Source of the DNA: Pterobdella sp. o SKG-2022
Lineage: Eukaryota; Annelida; Clitellata; Hirudinida; Piscicolidae
DNA: 64,000 nucleotides
Direction of reading: 5' to 3'
NCBI GenBank assembly: GCA_964035795.1
Contig: OZ038323.1
Span: forward strand, 186,001 to 250,000
How positions within the stretch are numbered: position 1 is the first letter of the stretch; each line of letters starts with the position of its first letter. Shown piece after piece: positions 1 to 10,561 of the stretch. The translations under genes and the position numbers were made by a program. The notes under the pieces are model-generated. The model did no database searches. It was not told the DNA's origin and saw nothing but the letters and a program-made list of their open reading frames with translations.

Positions 1-2612
1 ACATTCAAATTTCCATTTTTTCTACAATAAACTTTTTCATTTGAGCACACTGCGCACGAACCCACTTTTTACATGTCTTGCGCTTCACACAATTTAATCT
101 AGCTCTCTCACAACACACACCCCATATAAATCAATTTAAGCCAAGACAACAATCTCACTACCACCATCCTTTTCCCTGACCTTTGTCATCAAGAGTAACC
201 TTCAATCTTTTTCTTTCGAAAGCTGCCACCCAAAGGATGAATTGTGCTTACAGTTTTTCCATAATTTTCCATCAAGACCAAGTCATCTGCATAAAGGAGT
301 TCCTATAAAGCACCTTTTTTCCGTCTTCAGACAGTACATTTAGCACTATTGAAAACAAAAACGGTAAGAGAACCGATCCTTGATGAGCACCTATACCAAC
401 ATCAAATTTTTCCAACATGAACCCGCATTTTTATTTTTTTGTACATCGACATTACTGCCTCAACCAACCTTTTTAGGATTAACTTTTTTCTCATTTTTTT
501 TGGCACTCAATCGAAAGCCTTTTCCAAATCAACAAAATAGATATAAAGCTTTATATTCTTCGCAAGGTAGCTTTCCTGCATTCTTCTAAGAATAAAAACA
601 GCGTTCACTGTGTTTATGCCAGGCATAAAACCAAATTGCATTTAGTCAACTTTCACTCACCTTCTCAACCTCTTCTCCAACAACCTTCCCACCACTTTCA
701 TACCATGCTCTAAAAGCTTTACACTCGATAGCTCGCACAGTCCATAACGATACGTTTTTTCTTATAAATGTTAATTGTAACGTTGTCCAGTCATGAAGCA
801 TATTCTTTCCATCGATGATTTCATTTGCTATTTGCAACATAACTTGCTTACCATATGGAGAAGTAGCTAGCTGCTTTTTGACAATTTCAGTTGGTTCACT
901 AGCCTTGCCATTTTCCATGATCCCTAGTGCTTTCTTTACCTCGTTCATAGCAAATGGTCTCAAAAGAACTTCAACCACTTCTACATTCACCATCTCATCT
1001 CATGGCTTCTTCTCATTTATGCTGGCCTTCATGTGATCTTTACATGTTCTCTTTCGACCATCCTCGGCAAATACAATCCTCCCATTTTTGTTTTTAATGC
1101 AGTTTTTACCTGCACTCGCTTCTTTCTTCATAATTCCCATTCTAAAATACGAGATTTCTGTTATATCGTATCTCCTCTCTCTTTCACCGCCTCATTCTTT
1201 TTTGCCCCAGCAGCAGCTTCTTGGTTTTTTTTTTTCATCAGAAACATAGCGGGATTTGTTTTTAGCCGATGGGTGTTGTTTCTAGCTTTGAAAACTTTTT
1301 CTCTTCTCTGTAATGGCTTTTTGCACATCCTGATTCTACGACCAAGTTCCACCGTGCTGAGGCCTTCCTCTACTGACTCCAAAAACTTCTTACGCAGCTT
1401 TTAGAGCAGAAGTTTTATATTTCAATCATGCATTTCGTTTATTGCTTTTTTTGATACAAATCTTTTCAAAAAATTTTGCTTTTACTTCATCGTTCAAAAG
1501 CGTCCATACTTTTAAGCGAGTTACTTTTTTGGCATGGTTTTGTTGGGTTTTCCTAACCCATCTTTCATCTAAAACCACCTTCAATAACTTTTTGAGGCTC
1601 ACCCCCAATTGCTCTCACATCCTTCAAAATTTTTTTTTGACTATCTTTCATCAACGCAAAATCTATTCAAGTCCCATCACAGCCTCCATTAAAAATAACC
1701 TTCCTATTATCCTTCTTCTTAAACCAACTATTACCCACGCACATATCCTTTTCAAGAAAATAATTCTAACAACAATCTATATATATAGCTAAGAGGTAGA
1801 GCATTACACGAATTATTCAAAGTTACCGGGTTCGATGCCGCGTGAGCTGACAATTAGCGCCTGTTCCACAGTGGGTTTTCGCTACATTAAATTTGTAGCA
1901 AAACGCTTCATAAATACCCCATTACATTATCTTCCACGTTTTTCTTGCCTATTCCAAAGCCTCCATGAACACCTTCAACCCCATCAACCTCTTTGGCAAT
2001 GTGTCCATTGAAGTCTCTTCAGAAAATCAAAACTTCATTTCCATTTCCCACTTCGCACCCTCTTGTCATCTCCACATAAAACTTTTCCTTTTCACTCATC
2101 GATCTTCCACCTTGTGGGACATAAACGCAAACATTCCTACTACCTTTTTGCCATTACCTTATCTGATATTCTATTTATTTCCACAAAATTCATACATGAA
2201 TCCTTTCTAACTAAAACTCGTATATCACCTATCTTATCTTTGTTACCAAATCACCGTAGTCTGAATTTCCTATCTAAGCTTCCTAGAAGTTTTCAGCCCA
2301 TGCCTTTCCACTTCTTGGATACATCAAATACCAACCTCCCTCCTCAACAACTCTTCACAATCTGAAACTACTAAAAGAAAAAGACTTTCTAAAAGAACAA
2401 GAAGAAAAAGAAAGCCCAGGCATTCTTAGCACCCCTGCTCACTTAAGAGCTGCTGAAGACTGAGGGCCATTGCTTTTTTGTGTGTGTTTATGGAAAATTT
2501 GTTGGAGCAAAAGAAGTGCGCAATGGAGCATGCCCTTTTTTCTACCGCATAGCACATGTTTCATGACTTTAAATAACCAAATAAAAACGCAGTTAAAGGA
2601 CTATTTGAATCA
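1..2612 (-). mobile_element. Family A LINE (RTE-like), decayed, cut by window edge
   Basis: Read on the minus strand this aligns block by block with the better copy at 43013-45560. The endonuclease part lies near 1930-2350, the linker before the RT near 650-1400 (motif NGKASEPTEIVKKQ), and the RT active-site stretch LYADDL near 285-305. The 5' end is at about 2612, where the leader matches the leader of the other copy near 45560. Stops and frameshifts break every domain, so it is dead. The 3' part continues left of the window. A SINE sits inside it at 1782-1925. The clade name is by general resemblance; the identification as an endonuclease/RT LINE is firm. Confidence 0.85.
1782..1925 (+). 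mobile_element. tRNA-headed SINE, type 2, nested in LINE A
   Basis: A degraded tRNA-like head with a box B-like stretch (GGGTTCGATGCC) is followed by a body beginning near GACAATTAGCGCCTG and ending in a short hairpin around TACATTAAATTTGTA. The same head and body recur at 41128-41245. LINE A sequence resumes at about 1928, so the SINE interrupts an older element. Confidence 0.7.
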
Positions 2613-2922
2613 AACACTTTTATTAACCGTACCAATAATATTGTCGAGGCATAATAGTTTAAAACATAAGGAAGGAGTAATTCACCTCCGAGTAAATAAT
2701 TTAGTAAAAAGTTGCTATTAGAGCAAGTAGACGTTAGGTTAAGATTAATTAATTATGAATTAGGTAATATAAATGTAGAAAATAGGCAATCCAATGATAG
2801 GTTATATAATATTATTATCAGACTAAATCCAACTTATAATATCAATCTCAATAGTTTTTACAAAGTTCAAGTAATTTATGGGTCTAAGTAAATTATAGGT
2901 TTGAGTATTTTAATATTATATT
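2613..2922. other. AT-rich spacer, nothing recognised
   Basis: I see no coding similarity and no clear repeat between the 5' end of LINE A and the transposase scrap that follows. Confidence 0.5.
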
Positions 2923-3150
2923 TTACACCGGGGTATACCTAATTCTATCACAGTTATTCCATAAAGAAGTAGGAAGCCTGGGTTCCACACAATTTGCCTT
3001 AAAATACTCAAAAAATTCGTTTAGCATAATTGCATCCCTATTACTTGAACTCTTGGTAGCATATATATATATAGAATGTGGTGATGAGTCGCATACATAC
3101 ATGAGCACCAGATTTTCAGTTCGGAGTTGGACCCGTTCTTTCTTCATCAA
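2923..3150 (-). pseudogene. Probable MULE-type transposase fragment
   Basis: A 75-codon open stretch contains FFEYFKANCVEPRLPTSLWN followed by NCDRIRYTP. This resembles the C-terminal part of Mutator-like transposases, where a short helix ending in SLWN.YDR precedes PRTNN.EGWH. Here the sequence stops just where that last motif should begin. No other parts of such an element, and no terminal repeats, were found. The family call rests on this one remembered motif pattern. Confidence 0.4.
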
Positions 3151-3646
3151 AGCATAAATTTGAGGGATTGTATTAGATACTATAATAGCATATTTTATAA
3201 AGTGGTTACCTTAAGAGAGCGTGCTTGAAATCAAAAACCAGTGTATCCCATTCTGATGTCAATTGCCTACTATTAAAGAAACAAACGGTCCACAAGCATC
3301 GTGAGCCGATTAGTGATAGGTTTGATTTCAGTGTGAAGCGTGTAATTCCTCGTGTTTTGGAGCAAAGACTGTCGCTTGGGGACAGTCTTTTAGGATAAAA
3401 GTATAATTTGGAAAATTAAATAACCATTTTGGACTACTATTATTAACTTTTTTTGTAAAATTGTAACATTTTGTAAAATTTGACTCATTTTGAAGTAACT
3501 ACAATTAAGAGAAAAACTAAAAATATTATGAAAAAATTATATTGATCGATTAATTGATACTATTACGAAGTATTTTGTACAATTGGACTACAAAAGAGTA
3601 GTAGAATTATTTTTAAAATAAATATTGACACATTGATTTTTTTTTA
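3151..3646. other. AT-rich spacer before the Tc1 element
   Basis: No gene or repeat was recognised. The last two bases before the Tc1 left end are TA, the usual Tc1/mariner target. Confidence 0.5.
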
Positions 3647-5150
3647 CAGGGTACGAAATTGCCATACCCACAACCATGCTTTATTAAAAATCTCGTTTGT
3701 TTTTTACTATTTTTGTATACAATTTTGCAAAATATATAAAAAATCATATATGATTAATATCCTAATTTGCATTTTCTTCAAAACTTTGAAAATATCGACT
3801 CAAAGCTTTATTACTGAAACTCGGGTATGAAATTGCTATCAGACCCACTTGTAAATTCGCATAATTTTATGGACATCAAAGAAACTTTATTGTTGCGACT
3901 TCTTAATTATGTATTTTATTTATGAAATATTATATAAAGTGAAGAAATTATATTTTTTTTTATTCTATTTGTCTACAAACATTCATAAAGGAAGTAAATT
4001 ATCATCAAAAGAACAAGATCAGATCCTGGCCATAGATCAAGTTGGAAAGTCTAGTAGAGAAATTGCACACATTATTAAACGCAGTAAAAATTTTATTTTG
4101 AAGTCACCTGAAAAATATAAAAAAACAAAAAGAAAAGAAAAAAATCCAAAATGACCCCCAGGCCACAAGAAGGCTGATTCGCCAAGCTAGTAGGGGCACT
4201 ATGTCTACAGATCAACTTTGAGAAGATCAACAAACACCTCTCTCAACATGTCGTATTCAACAAGTTATGAGCAATTCAAAATTCTTGCAGTATAGCATGA
4301 CAAAACGTATTCCGTGGACGAGCGTTTGGCACCGCGAAGCTAGAGTCACGTGGTGTGAAATAAATTGAAAATTTACCAGAATTGGACAAAAATCACTTTG
4401 GATGGTCCTGCTGGGTGTCAGTACCACTGAAAGAATTCCAGGTGCCCATCAAAGTTGTCTCTAAAATGACAATCCAGGGGGGGGGGGTTCTTTAATAGTG
4501 TGGGGAGGCATAAGCACCAAAGGTAAAACACGTTTGGCCTTTTTGGAAGGAAAACAAGATGCTAAAGCATATATTGGTATTTTACAAGAATGCTTACTTA
4601 CATATTTCCAGAGTAATATGAAAAAATCCTGTATTTTTCAGCAAGATAATGCACCCATCCATACTTCGAAATGCACTAAAACCTGGATGGAGGATAATAA
4701 TGTTGCCATATTAAATTGGCCAGCTCGTTCACCTGATTTGAACCTAATAGAAAATGTTTGGAGGTTAATGGTGCAAAATATTTACGAAAACGGAAGGAGT
4801 TTCAAGAACAAGGAAGATTTGAAGAAAGAAATTGTTTTTACTTGGGAAAATCTTTTAATTGAGTACTCAATGCCAACTAGGTGCATCGAAGTAATAAAAA
4901 AAAGTTATTCAATCAACTATTGACACTGAAAAGACCCAAAAACCAAGCTGGGCTTATAGCAATTTCGCACCTCCAAAATGGTTTTTCACATTTATTTTTT
5001 TAAATTGCTTGTTTTTTTTTTAATAAAATTTAAATTGTCGGCTTTCTAATATCATTTTTCTCTATTGGTCAAAAATTCATTAACTTAAAGTATAAAACAC
5101 GCGATCATTGAACAAAATTATGGGTGGGCGTATGACAATTTCGTACCCTG
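3647..5150 (+). mobile_element. Tc1 family DNA transposon with inner and outer inverted repeats
   Basis: The left end (from CAGGGTACGAAATTG at 3647) and the right end (inverse match ending at 5150) form outer terminal inverted repeats of about 25 bp. Diverged inner copies of the same motif lie at 3820-3848 and, inverted, at 4949-4974, giving the IR/DR arrangement known from Sleeping Beauty-like Tc1 elements. TA precedes the left end; the base after the right end is A rather than TA, so the target duplication is damaged. The total of about 1.5 kb is normal for Tc1. Confidence 0.93.
3909..4923 (+). pseudogene. Tc1 transposase, frameshifted
   Basis: The N-terminal piece (3909-4154) has the helix-turn-helix DNA-binding region (SSKEQDQILAIDQVGKSSRE). 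The C-terminal piece (4498-4923) has the catalytic core: QQDNAPIH supplies the second Asp and LNWPARSPDLNLIENVW supplies the Glu, with exactly 34 residues between them (D34E, as in Tc1). The middle, including the region of the first catalytic Asp, is broken by stops and by a run of Gs near 4479-4488. TLDGPAGCQYH near 4390-4435 is readable only in another frame. The transposase cannot be active. Confidence 0.92.
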
Positions 5151-5372
5151 AAATAAAAAATGTTGATGACCAAGAACTGAAAGAAAAAGAAATATCCTTA
5201 GAAAAAATGTTTATTATTTGTTGTGTCATTTGAAAAAAATAATTGAATTTAATTAATAAAAACTTTCATTTTTTTAAAAACATCCTATGTTTTTTTGTAA
5301 ACTTGAATTTTATCAGTAAACTTCAAATTATGAAGAATTATAAGAACAAATAGAAAAAATTTTTATTTAGCT

Positions 5373-5450
5373 AAAATTTTCAACAAGTAAAACCTTGCTC
5401 TTATTCATTAGCCTAATGAATTATGAGAAGGTTTTACTTGTTGAAAATTC
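5373..5450. repeat. Hairpin-forming inverted repeat, arms about 38 bp
   Basis: The left arm, containing TTTTCAACAAGTAAAACCTT, is repeated in inverse orientation to 5450 with a few mismatches and almost no loop, centred on CTAATGAA. It may be a tiny foldback or MITE remnant; no flanking duplication was identified. Confidence 0.75.
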
Positions 5451-5508
5451 AAAAGAAATTCTTGAAAAAGCCGCTAAAGTTGAGAAAATCCAACAATTTG
5501 TCTCATAA

Positions 5509-5766
5509 TTAGTCAAAAAATACGAAATGTACTACTTTGACTAATAATTTATTGAATAAAACGAAATTTATTTTGAGCGCAAACGTCGCAAAACCGAGCG
5601 TCAATAAAAATTGGGTTCCAAATTTCTTTGTAAATGCTGTAAGTGTAAATGGTTTAAGCTTCCGCGGCCCTGGTCCATAAGTGGTACCAATCATTTTCTC
5701 AGCTGAAACGCCAGCTGGAAGCAACATACTCATGGATAATAATTTTAACTTTATTTTTCCAAACAC
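5509..5766 (-). other. Unrecognised open stretch, doubtful coding
   Basis: 85 codons are open in otherwise stop-rich DNA. The translation includes GTTYGPGPRKLKPFTLTAF and then a hydrophobic stretch. I do not recognise a family, and no splice sites or neighbours support it. It could be an exon, a transposon scrap or chance. Flanking DNA from 5151 to 6119 otherwise shows nothing I can name apart from the hairpin at 5373. Confidence 0.2.
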
Positions 5767-6119
5767 GTCTGTTATTTAAGTAGAAAAATTCAGTTTTGAA
5801 ATCGAACCAACAAAAAAACTCGACATTTTTGACTTTGGTGCACACAGTCATTATAGTTTTTATCCTGAATTTCTAATGCAGTTGGGCCTTCTGCAAATGG
5901 TACTTCTATCCAAAAGAGCTTGTGTAAAATAATACATTAAGAATAAGAATCGAAATATTATTATTTTCTTTTTCTTTGAATTTTTTCAAAATCAAAAAAC
6001 TGGTCACTAGCTATGCTCTGAATGAATGAAATCAGAAGTTTTATTATTGAGGGATGGAAAGCACTCTTCTTAAAATATGAGCTGTGCTATTAAGAACAGT
6101 TTTTTGAATTGGAAATTGG

Positions 6120-6330
6120 AAAAGAGAAAAAACTAAGTATTTTTAACGCATACATCGCGCCAATACTCCTCTACAACTGTGGCACATGGGCCTTGACTAA
6201 AACCATCGAAGATCGACTTAACTCATTTCATAGGCGTCTTTGCCGCTTATTGCGGACTTGACGAAATGTAGCTTTCTTCGCAGGACAGGACAGGTGAGCC
6301 AGGCAAACCTGGTGGGCTGATCTTTTCTTT
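6120..6330 (+). mobile_element. LINE M, RT C-terminal scrap
   Basis: The plus strand reads FNAYIAPILLYNCGTWAL followed by LNSFHRRLCRLL. This is the usual sequence just after the RT domain in many LINEs (a conserved YG.ETW-like motif, then LN.FH.R). Both ends are lost. Confidence 0.7.
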
Positions 6331-7836
6331 TATAGCAATTCCTGGGTTTCTACATTGTTTTTGTCATACCAGCCTTTATTTCTTCGAGTGGCAAACCCAA
6401 GGACTTTCTCAGACGTCTGGAGGATGATAGTTTTCAGTTCGTTCCAGAATATTTCGAGAAGGGTCTTCCGAGAAGTTGTTATTTCAAAGCTATAATCGAT
6501 TCCTCGAAGTATTTACCCCCCTTTCCTTTTCTTTTATCAATGCTTATATGCACATCAACATTCCTCTTCATTCTTGCTTCTATTTCATTTCTTTTTCAAA
6601 AATAAGTTTCTTTACTCGGATTATATAAAGTTTTATCAATTTTGCTTAAATTTTTGTTGCTTTTGTGCAGCATTCTTTTTGAACTTTTAAAACTGCTTGA
6701 AACAACAGACTTCTCTCCTAACACAAGCAAAACATAAAATAGGAACAAATCCATCATATAATCAAATCAAATCAAATCAATGACGAGTATGATTATAGTG
6801 GATTCAACTTCAGGAGCTTCTAGACCACTGAGTATTATGAACTTTGAATGCAATTTAATGTAATGTAAGTTTTCTTATATGACAATTTGAAAAAAATATG
6901 CAAGTATAACTAAATAAACAAAACAGTTAACTAAGATCATATATAAAAAATGTTCTGTTTGAAACAAAAACAACTATAATAATACTTATATAAATGAAAT
7001 TTAGAAAACTGAGTTGATTTTATAAATGTATAAAAATAATTAAATCTGTGATAATAAACAAAAAAATATATATAGATGAAACTTCGAATAAAATATTTTG
7101 AGCAATCAAATGTTAATTTTAGACAAAATTTGAACAACTTCATTGTCTTCATCTTTTTTCTTCAATGGGACTTCCACATCATCACAATTGAAACCAGAAA
7201 TTGCTTATCTTTTTCTTTATTGTTACATTTTTTGATATTAATTAAATGATATTTTTTTTCTCTTTTATAGAATTTCCATCCAAGTAATGCCAGCCTTTAT
7301 TACCCCCAAAAAACCATGAAGCGTTTATCTTTGTAATTTTTGTTGTTGTATAAGATGAAATTGTTGATGTTCACAATTTATCTTCTTTCTATGTAAAGCA
7401 AAAAATCCGAAATCATCTCAAAAGAAGTAGTTCTTGTGTGTTATTGTACTAAGTTATCGAATTTTGAAATAAAATTGCGAAATTATTTTAAATAATAATA
7501 TTTTGACATTTTAAACTGAATTATGTAGTTTTTAAGTATAAAAATCGACTTTCGAGTCGCCATTATAACTTCGACAGGCCACCTTCAATTGGCGCCAAAA
7601 AAAAAATGGGCCAAATAAAGATTTCTACGAAGACGAAAGCCGCACTCGTAAGTTGCCGAGTAGAAGGTGCCTCTGCAGTGACTGCTGTTCCACAAGTATT
7701 TCATTAATTATATTCAAACTTTTTTTGAAGATTTTTGGCTTGGTGTAACTGATGCTCCACGTTTTATTGCCACTGTTTTGTACGATGGAAGGTGCATCAA
7801 GTCTTGCGTAGACATAATGGAAACGAGGCTAAAAAC
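6331..7836. other. AT-rich DNA without a supported gene
   Basis: A short (AATCA)n tract lies at 6758-6782. A minus-strand stretch at 7108-7190 reads FNCDDVEVPLKKKDEDNEV and then a stop; it looks weakly coding, but I could not place its acceptor or name it. Nothing else is recognised. Confidence 0.4.
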
Positions 7837-8087
7837 CAGAAAAAAGCCAAAACAAGCAGTAAATGATTGCAAAAGTCCAAACACTGAATATTATTTTTTT
7901 TGCTCTTGCCACCGTGCAAACAACTCTGGCTTTGATAGGATGACAAACAGCAATATAACTCTTGATAGAAAATGCTAGAATTGAAAGCGAAGCGACATTG
8001 ACACTGAGATATTGCATGAAAACGAAATATGAGCAACTGATATTGCTACCGATTACCCAGACGCCAAGACTAGTTTGGTACACGAAG
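7837..8087 (-). CDS. Class A GPCR exon, TRH-receptor-like, transmembrane helices 3-4 (exon or pseudogene)
   Basis: The stretch encodes extracellular loop 1 with a WVIGSNISC motif (the Cys that normally forms the disulfide), helix 3 (MQYLSVNVASLSILAFSI), intracellular loop 2 (YIAVCHPIKARVVCTVARAK) and helix 4 (FSVWTFAIIYCLFWLF). The CHPIKA..CT.ARAKKII pattern is typical of thyrotropin-releasing-hormone receptors and close neuropeptide receptors. It is bounded by a possible acceptor (CTAG, next to a TA repeat) and a possible donor (G/GTTTTT), so it may be a real internal exon. The (E/D)RY motif at the end of helix 3 reads KSY, which would alter G-protein coupling or mark a pseudogene. No other receptor exons were found nearby. 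Confidence 0.75.
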
Positions 8088-8261
8088 CTAGATATATATA
8101 TATATAACCGAAGTTTAACAAATACTTTTCAGTTTTCGAGTAAATTAAATTTGTTCAAAAACTTTGAATATAAAAATGTTCATAAAATGCTTGTAAATAG
8201 CACATCTTTTCGGGCTTCGTTTCTGAAAAATCAGTCATTACTGAAGCCAACGACTTCAAAA

Positions 8262-8392
8262 TTTTTTTTAATCGACTATTAGCCACCCCATAATGAAGGT
8301 TTGTTGACAGATGTTTCACAGGGCGTTTCTCCTTGTCGGCGACACACGGGATCGAAATTAGGCTAATGTTCTACCAGGTGAGTTACGATAAA
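8262..8392 (-). mobile_element. tRNA-headed SINE, type 1
   Basis: On the minus strand a tRNA-like head is followed by the body containing CGCCCTGTGAAACATCTGT, also present at 9914-10090. The head is more decayed than in that copy. Confidence 0.7.
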
Positions 8393-9724
8393 AACCTTAA
8401 TTTTTCCCGAAAAATTATATTTATTTCATCAAATTAAAAAGAAAAAATTACTTATACTATGGATCATTATTGAGATATATTTATTTATTTACACGTCCAA
8501 AAAAGTTGCTGGCGGTTAATGGGTTATAATGCTGTTGATAGCGGAGGTTCTTCTATACTATATGCAACGTAAGATAGGATAAACCATTTATTTCTGAAAA
8601 ATTCGAATTTTATTTTCACATTTGAATAGCATGACAAAATAAAAATAATGGTAAAGGAAAAATAAATCAATAATCCCAGACGGGCAAGAGAGATGCGGTG
8701 TGAGGGTGGTGCTTCTTGAGCTTGTGCTTCAGAGCTCGTTTGGCGTCTTTCTGTACTCTTAAGTATTATTCATATTTAATATTTTATTTCAAGTTTTATA
8801 TTATGAACCTGTTAAAATACCGAAATCCTAAAGATGACCGTTTCATTGTCACCATCATCATCCTAGCGTTTAATGCAGCTGAAGTAGCTTTGCTTGTCAC
8901 CATTGGCACCACTGTTTGGTGCAGCATCGGAAACTCACGTATAGTGACAAAGTGCGAAGTTTGATAAAGTTGCTTGAAACCGCTTTCACCTCTGCCTTCA
9001 TATAATGTTGACGACACAAGTTTGAAGTTGTATGCAAAAGAGCATCGTGGAATACACAGCTCAGGCTAGACATACTGAGCCTCCAGTTTCTAAACTGGAA
9101 ACTATCCTAGATGACATCCCTTCCTACCAAAGTCGTGCTACATAAATCCTAGCTGTTGTCTATTTTTGTGAAACAGAAAACTTTGCCAAAATGCTGACGA
9201 AAATGTGAGACAGTGTCTGGGAAGGAAGGATTGCTGTTACTACACCTCTGACCTCATTAAAACCTTAACCCATATATCTCCACCACAAGGGCCTACCGAA
9301 CTGAAGCTCAATATCGCCAACCACCACCCTACTGCCCTTTAGTTCAAAGTTAGGTTCCCGGAAAGCACTGCTGCCGCAAGCAATCAACCCCTCCAGAACA
9401 CCATTAACCCCTCTAGGACACCGTCAGCTCTTCCAGAACACCATCAACTCCGAAAGGATGAGAGGTCTTGCTTGGTCTATCATGATGCCCATTCTATTAT
9501 TTTCATATCATTCATTGTAGTACTCAACCTCCAAAAATGAAAATTTTCAGCAGAGAGCTAATCGTCACTCATTTTATAGCATTAAAATCGAAAATAATAT
9601 AAAAAAAACAAATATGAAAAAAATCTTTCGATAAAGGGCAGTGAAAAAGCGATATATTCGAAAGACTGTCATGTTCATCAGACACCATCCTCATATAATT
9701 CCCATTATCTATAATGTAATATTC
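8393..9724. other. Non-coding or unrecognised DNA
   Basis: A moderately open region at 8716-9017 and a CA/CC-rich stretch at 9230-9460 containing near-repeated phrases (CTCCAGAACACCATTAAC, TTCCAGAACACCATCAAC) were examined. Neither gave a recognisable protein. Confidence 0.4.
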
Positions 9725-9820
9725 TTACTTTTTTTTGAGTTGTATGTTTTTGAGCTTCTTCACATTTTTTTCATGCATTTTCTTAATTTCTGCTTCCGTG
9801 AATATTTTTCTGTCATTTAA
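9725..9820 (-). CDS. Possible terminal exon of an unknown gene
   Basis: After an acceptor (CTACAG) the minus strand reads LNDRKIFTEAEIKKMHEKNV and then a lysine-rich tail and a stop, 31 codons in all. The composition and the clean acceptor look coding in an AT-rich setting. It lies downstream of RIOK2 on the same strand but does not resemble the RIOK2 C-terminus as I know it. No function is assigned. Confidence 0.25.
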   Translation of the reverse strand, partial: LNDRKIFTEAEIKKMHEKNVKKLKNIQLKKK

Positions 9821-9913
9821 CTGTAGACAATGTCACATTTAAATTAATTAGAAAACATTGAAAGTTATTTATCATTGAATCAACTATTTTAAATCTTCAT
9901 TATTAATAAACTT

Positions 9914-10090
9914 CGTCGGCCCGCATAGCTCAGTTGGTAGAGCGTTAAACAAGTTATCTAAAGTAACTGGGTTCAATCCCACGTGGGCCGACAATTATAA
10001 ACACAAGGAGTAGCGCCCTGTGAAACATCTGTTGAGCTAATGAAACCCCAATATGGGTCGACTAAAAGTCGATCTAAAAAAATATGTAAA
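9914..10090 (+). mobile_element. tRNA-headed SINE, type 1, best copy
   Basis: The head folds like a tRNA: acceptor halves GGCCCGC and GTGGGCC pair, box A is TAGCTCAGTTGG and box B is GGTTCAATCCC. The anticodon loop lacks the invariant U33, and the unit continues into a body (GTAGCGCCCTGTGAAACATC ... GGGTCGACTAAAAGTCGA) ending A-rich. The body and its antisense relative at 8262-8392 make it a SINE rather than a tRNA gene. Pol III transcription from boxes A and B would be expected. Confidence 0.85.
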
Positions 10091-10254
10091 AACTTCATAA
10101 ACATAAGAGATTGTCTGTTCCCCATGTCCCAAGCGAGAGCAACCGATCAAGATATTAGTAATGTTAGTGTATAAAAAACATTCATTTGCAACAAATTCTT
10201 AGACTGTCGACCCGAGGTAACGTTAACTGAAATGATGGAGCTCAAAATCCGTGG

Positions 10255-10442
10255 TATGTATGGGATGGGGAAAGAACAAGCAGGAATGGGATGGAGAGAG
10301 ATGGGAACAAGTAGGAATGGGATAAAGAGTATACTAACGGGAATGGGGTGGAAAGGGGACAAGCAGAGATGAGATTGGAGAAAGAAGAAGCAGGAATGGG
10401 ATGGAAAGGAGACAAGCAGGAATTGGGAGAGAGAACAAGCAG
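10255..10442. repeat. Purine-rich degenerate minisatellite
   Basis: Variants of GGAATGGGATGGA alternating with GACAAGCAG recur about every 25-30 bp across this stretch. There are no coding signs. The surrounding 10091-10560 is otherwise AT-rich and empty. Confidence 0.7.
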
Positions 10443-10561
10443 AAATCCATATGATAAAAATTAAATGATCTGGATTATTGATATATTTTTATAAAATATA
10501 AATTGATATTTCAGGTGGTTTCAACACTTTTTCTAATTTTTTTCAATCTACCGGCATCGAT

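Noticed and set aside
7108..7190. Minus-strand terminal exon FNCDDVEVPLKKKDEDNEV
   Set aside because: No convincing acceptor and no recognised family; kept only as a remark.
9916..9991. A tRNA gene
   Set aside because: U33 is missing, the anticodon stem is imperfect, and the unit has a SINE body with relatives.
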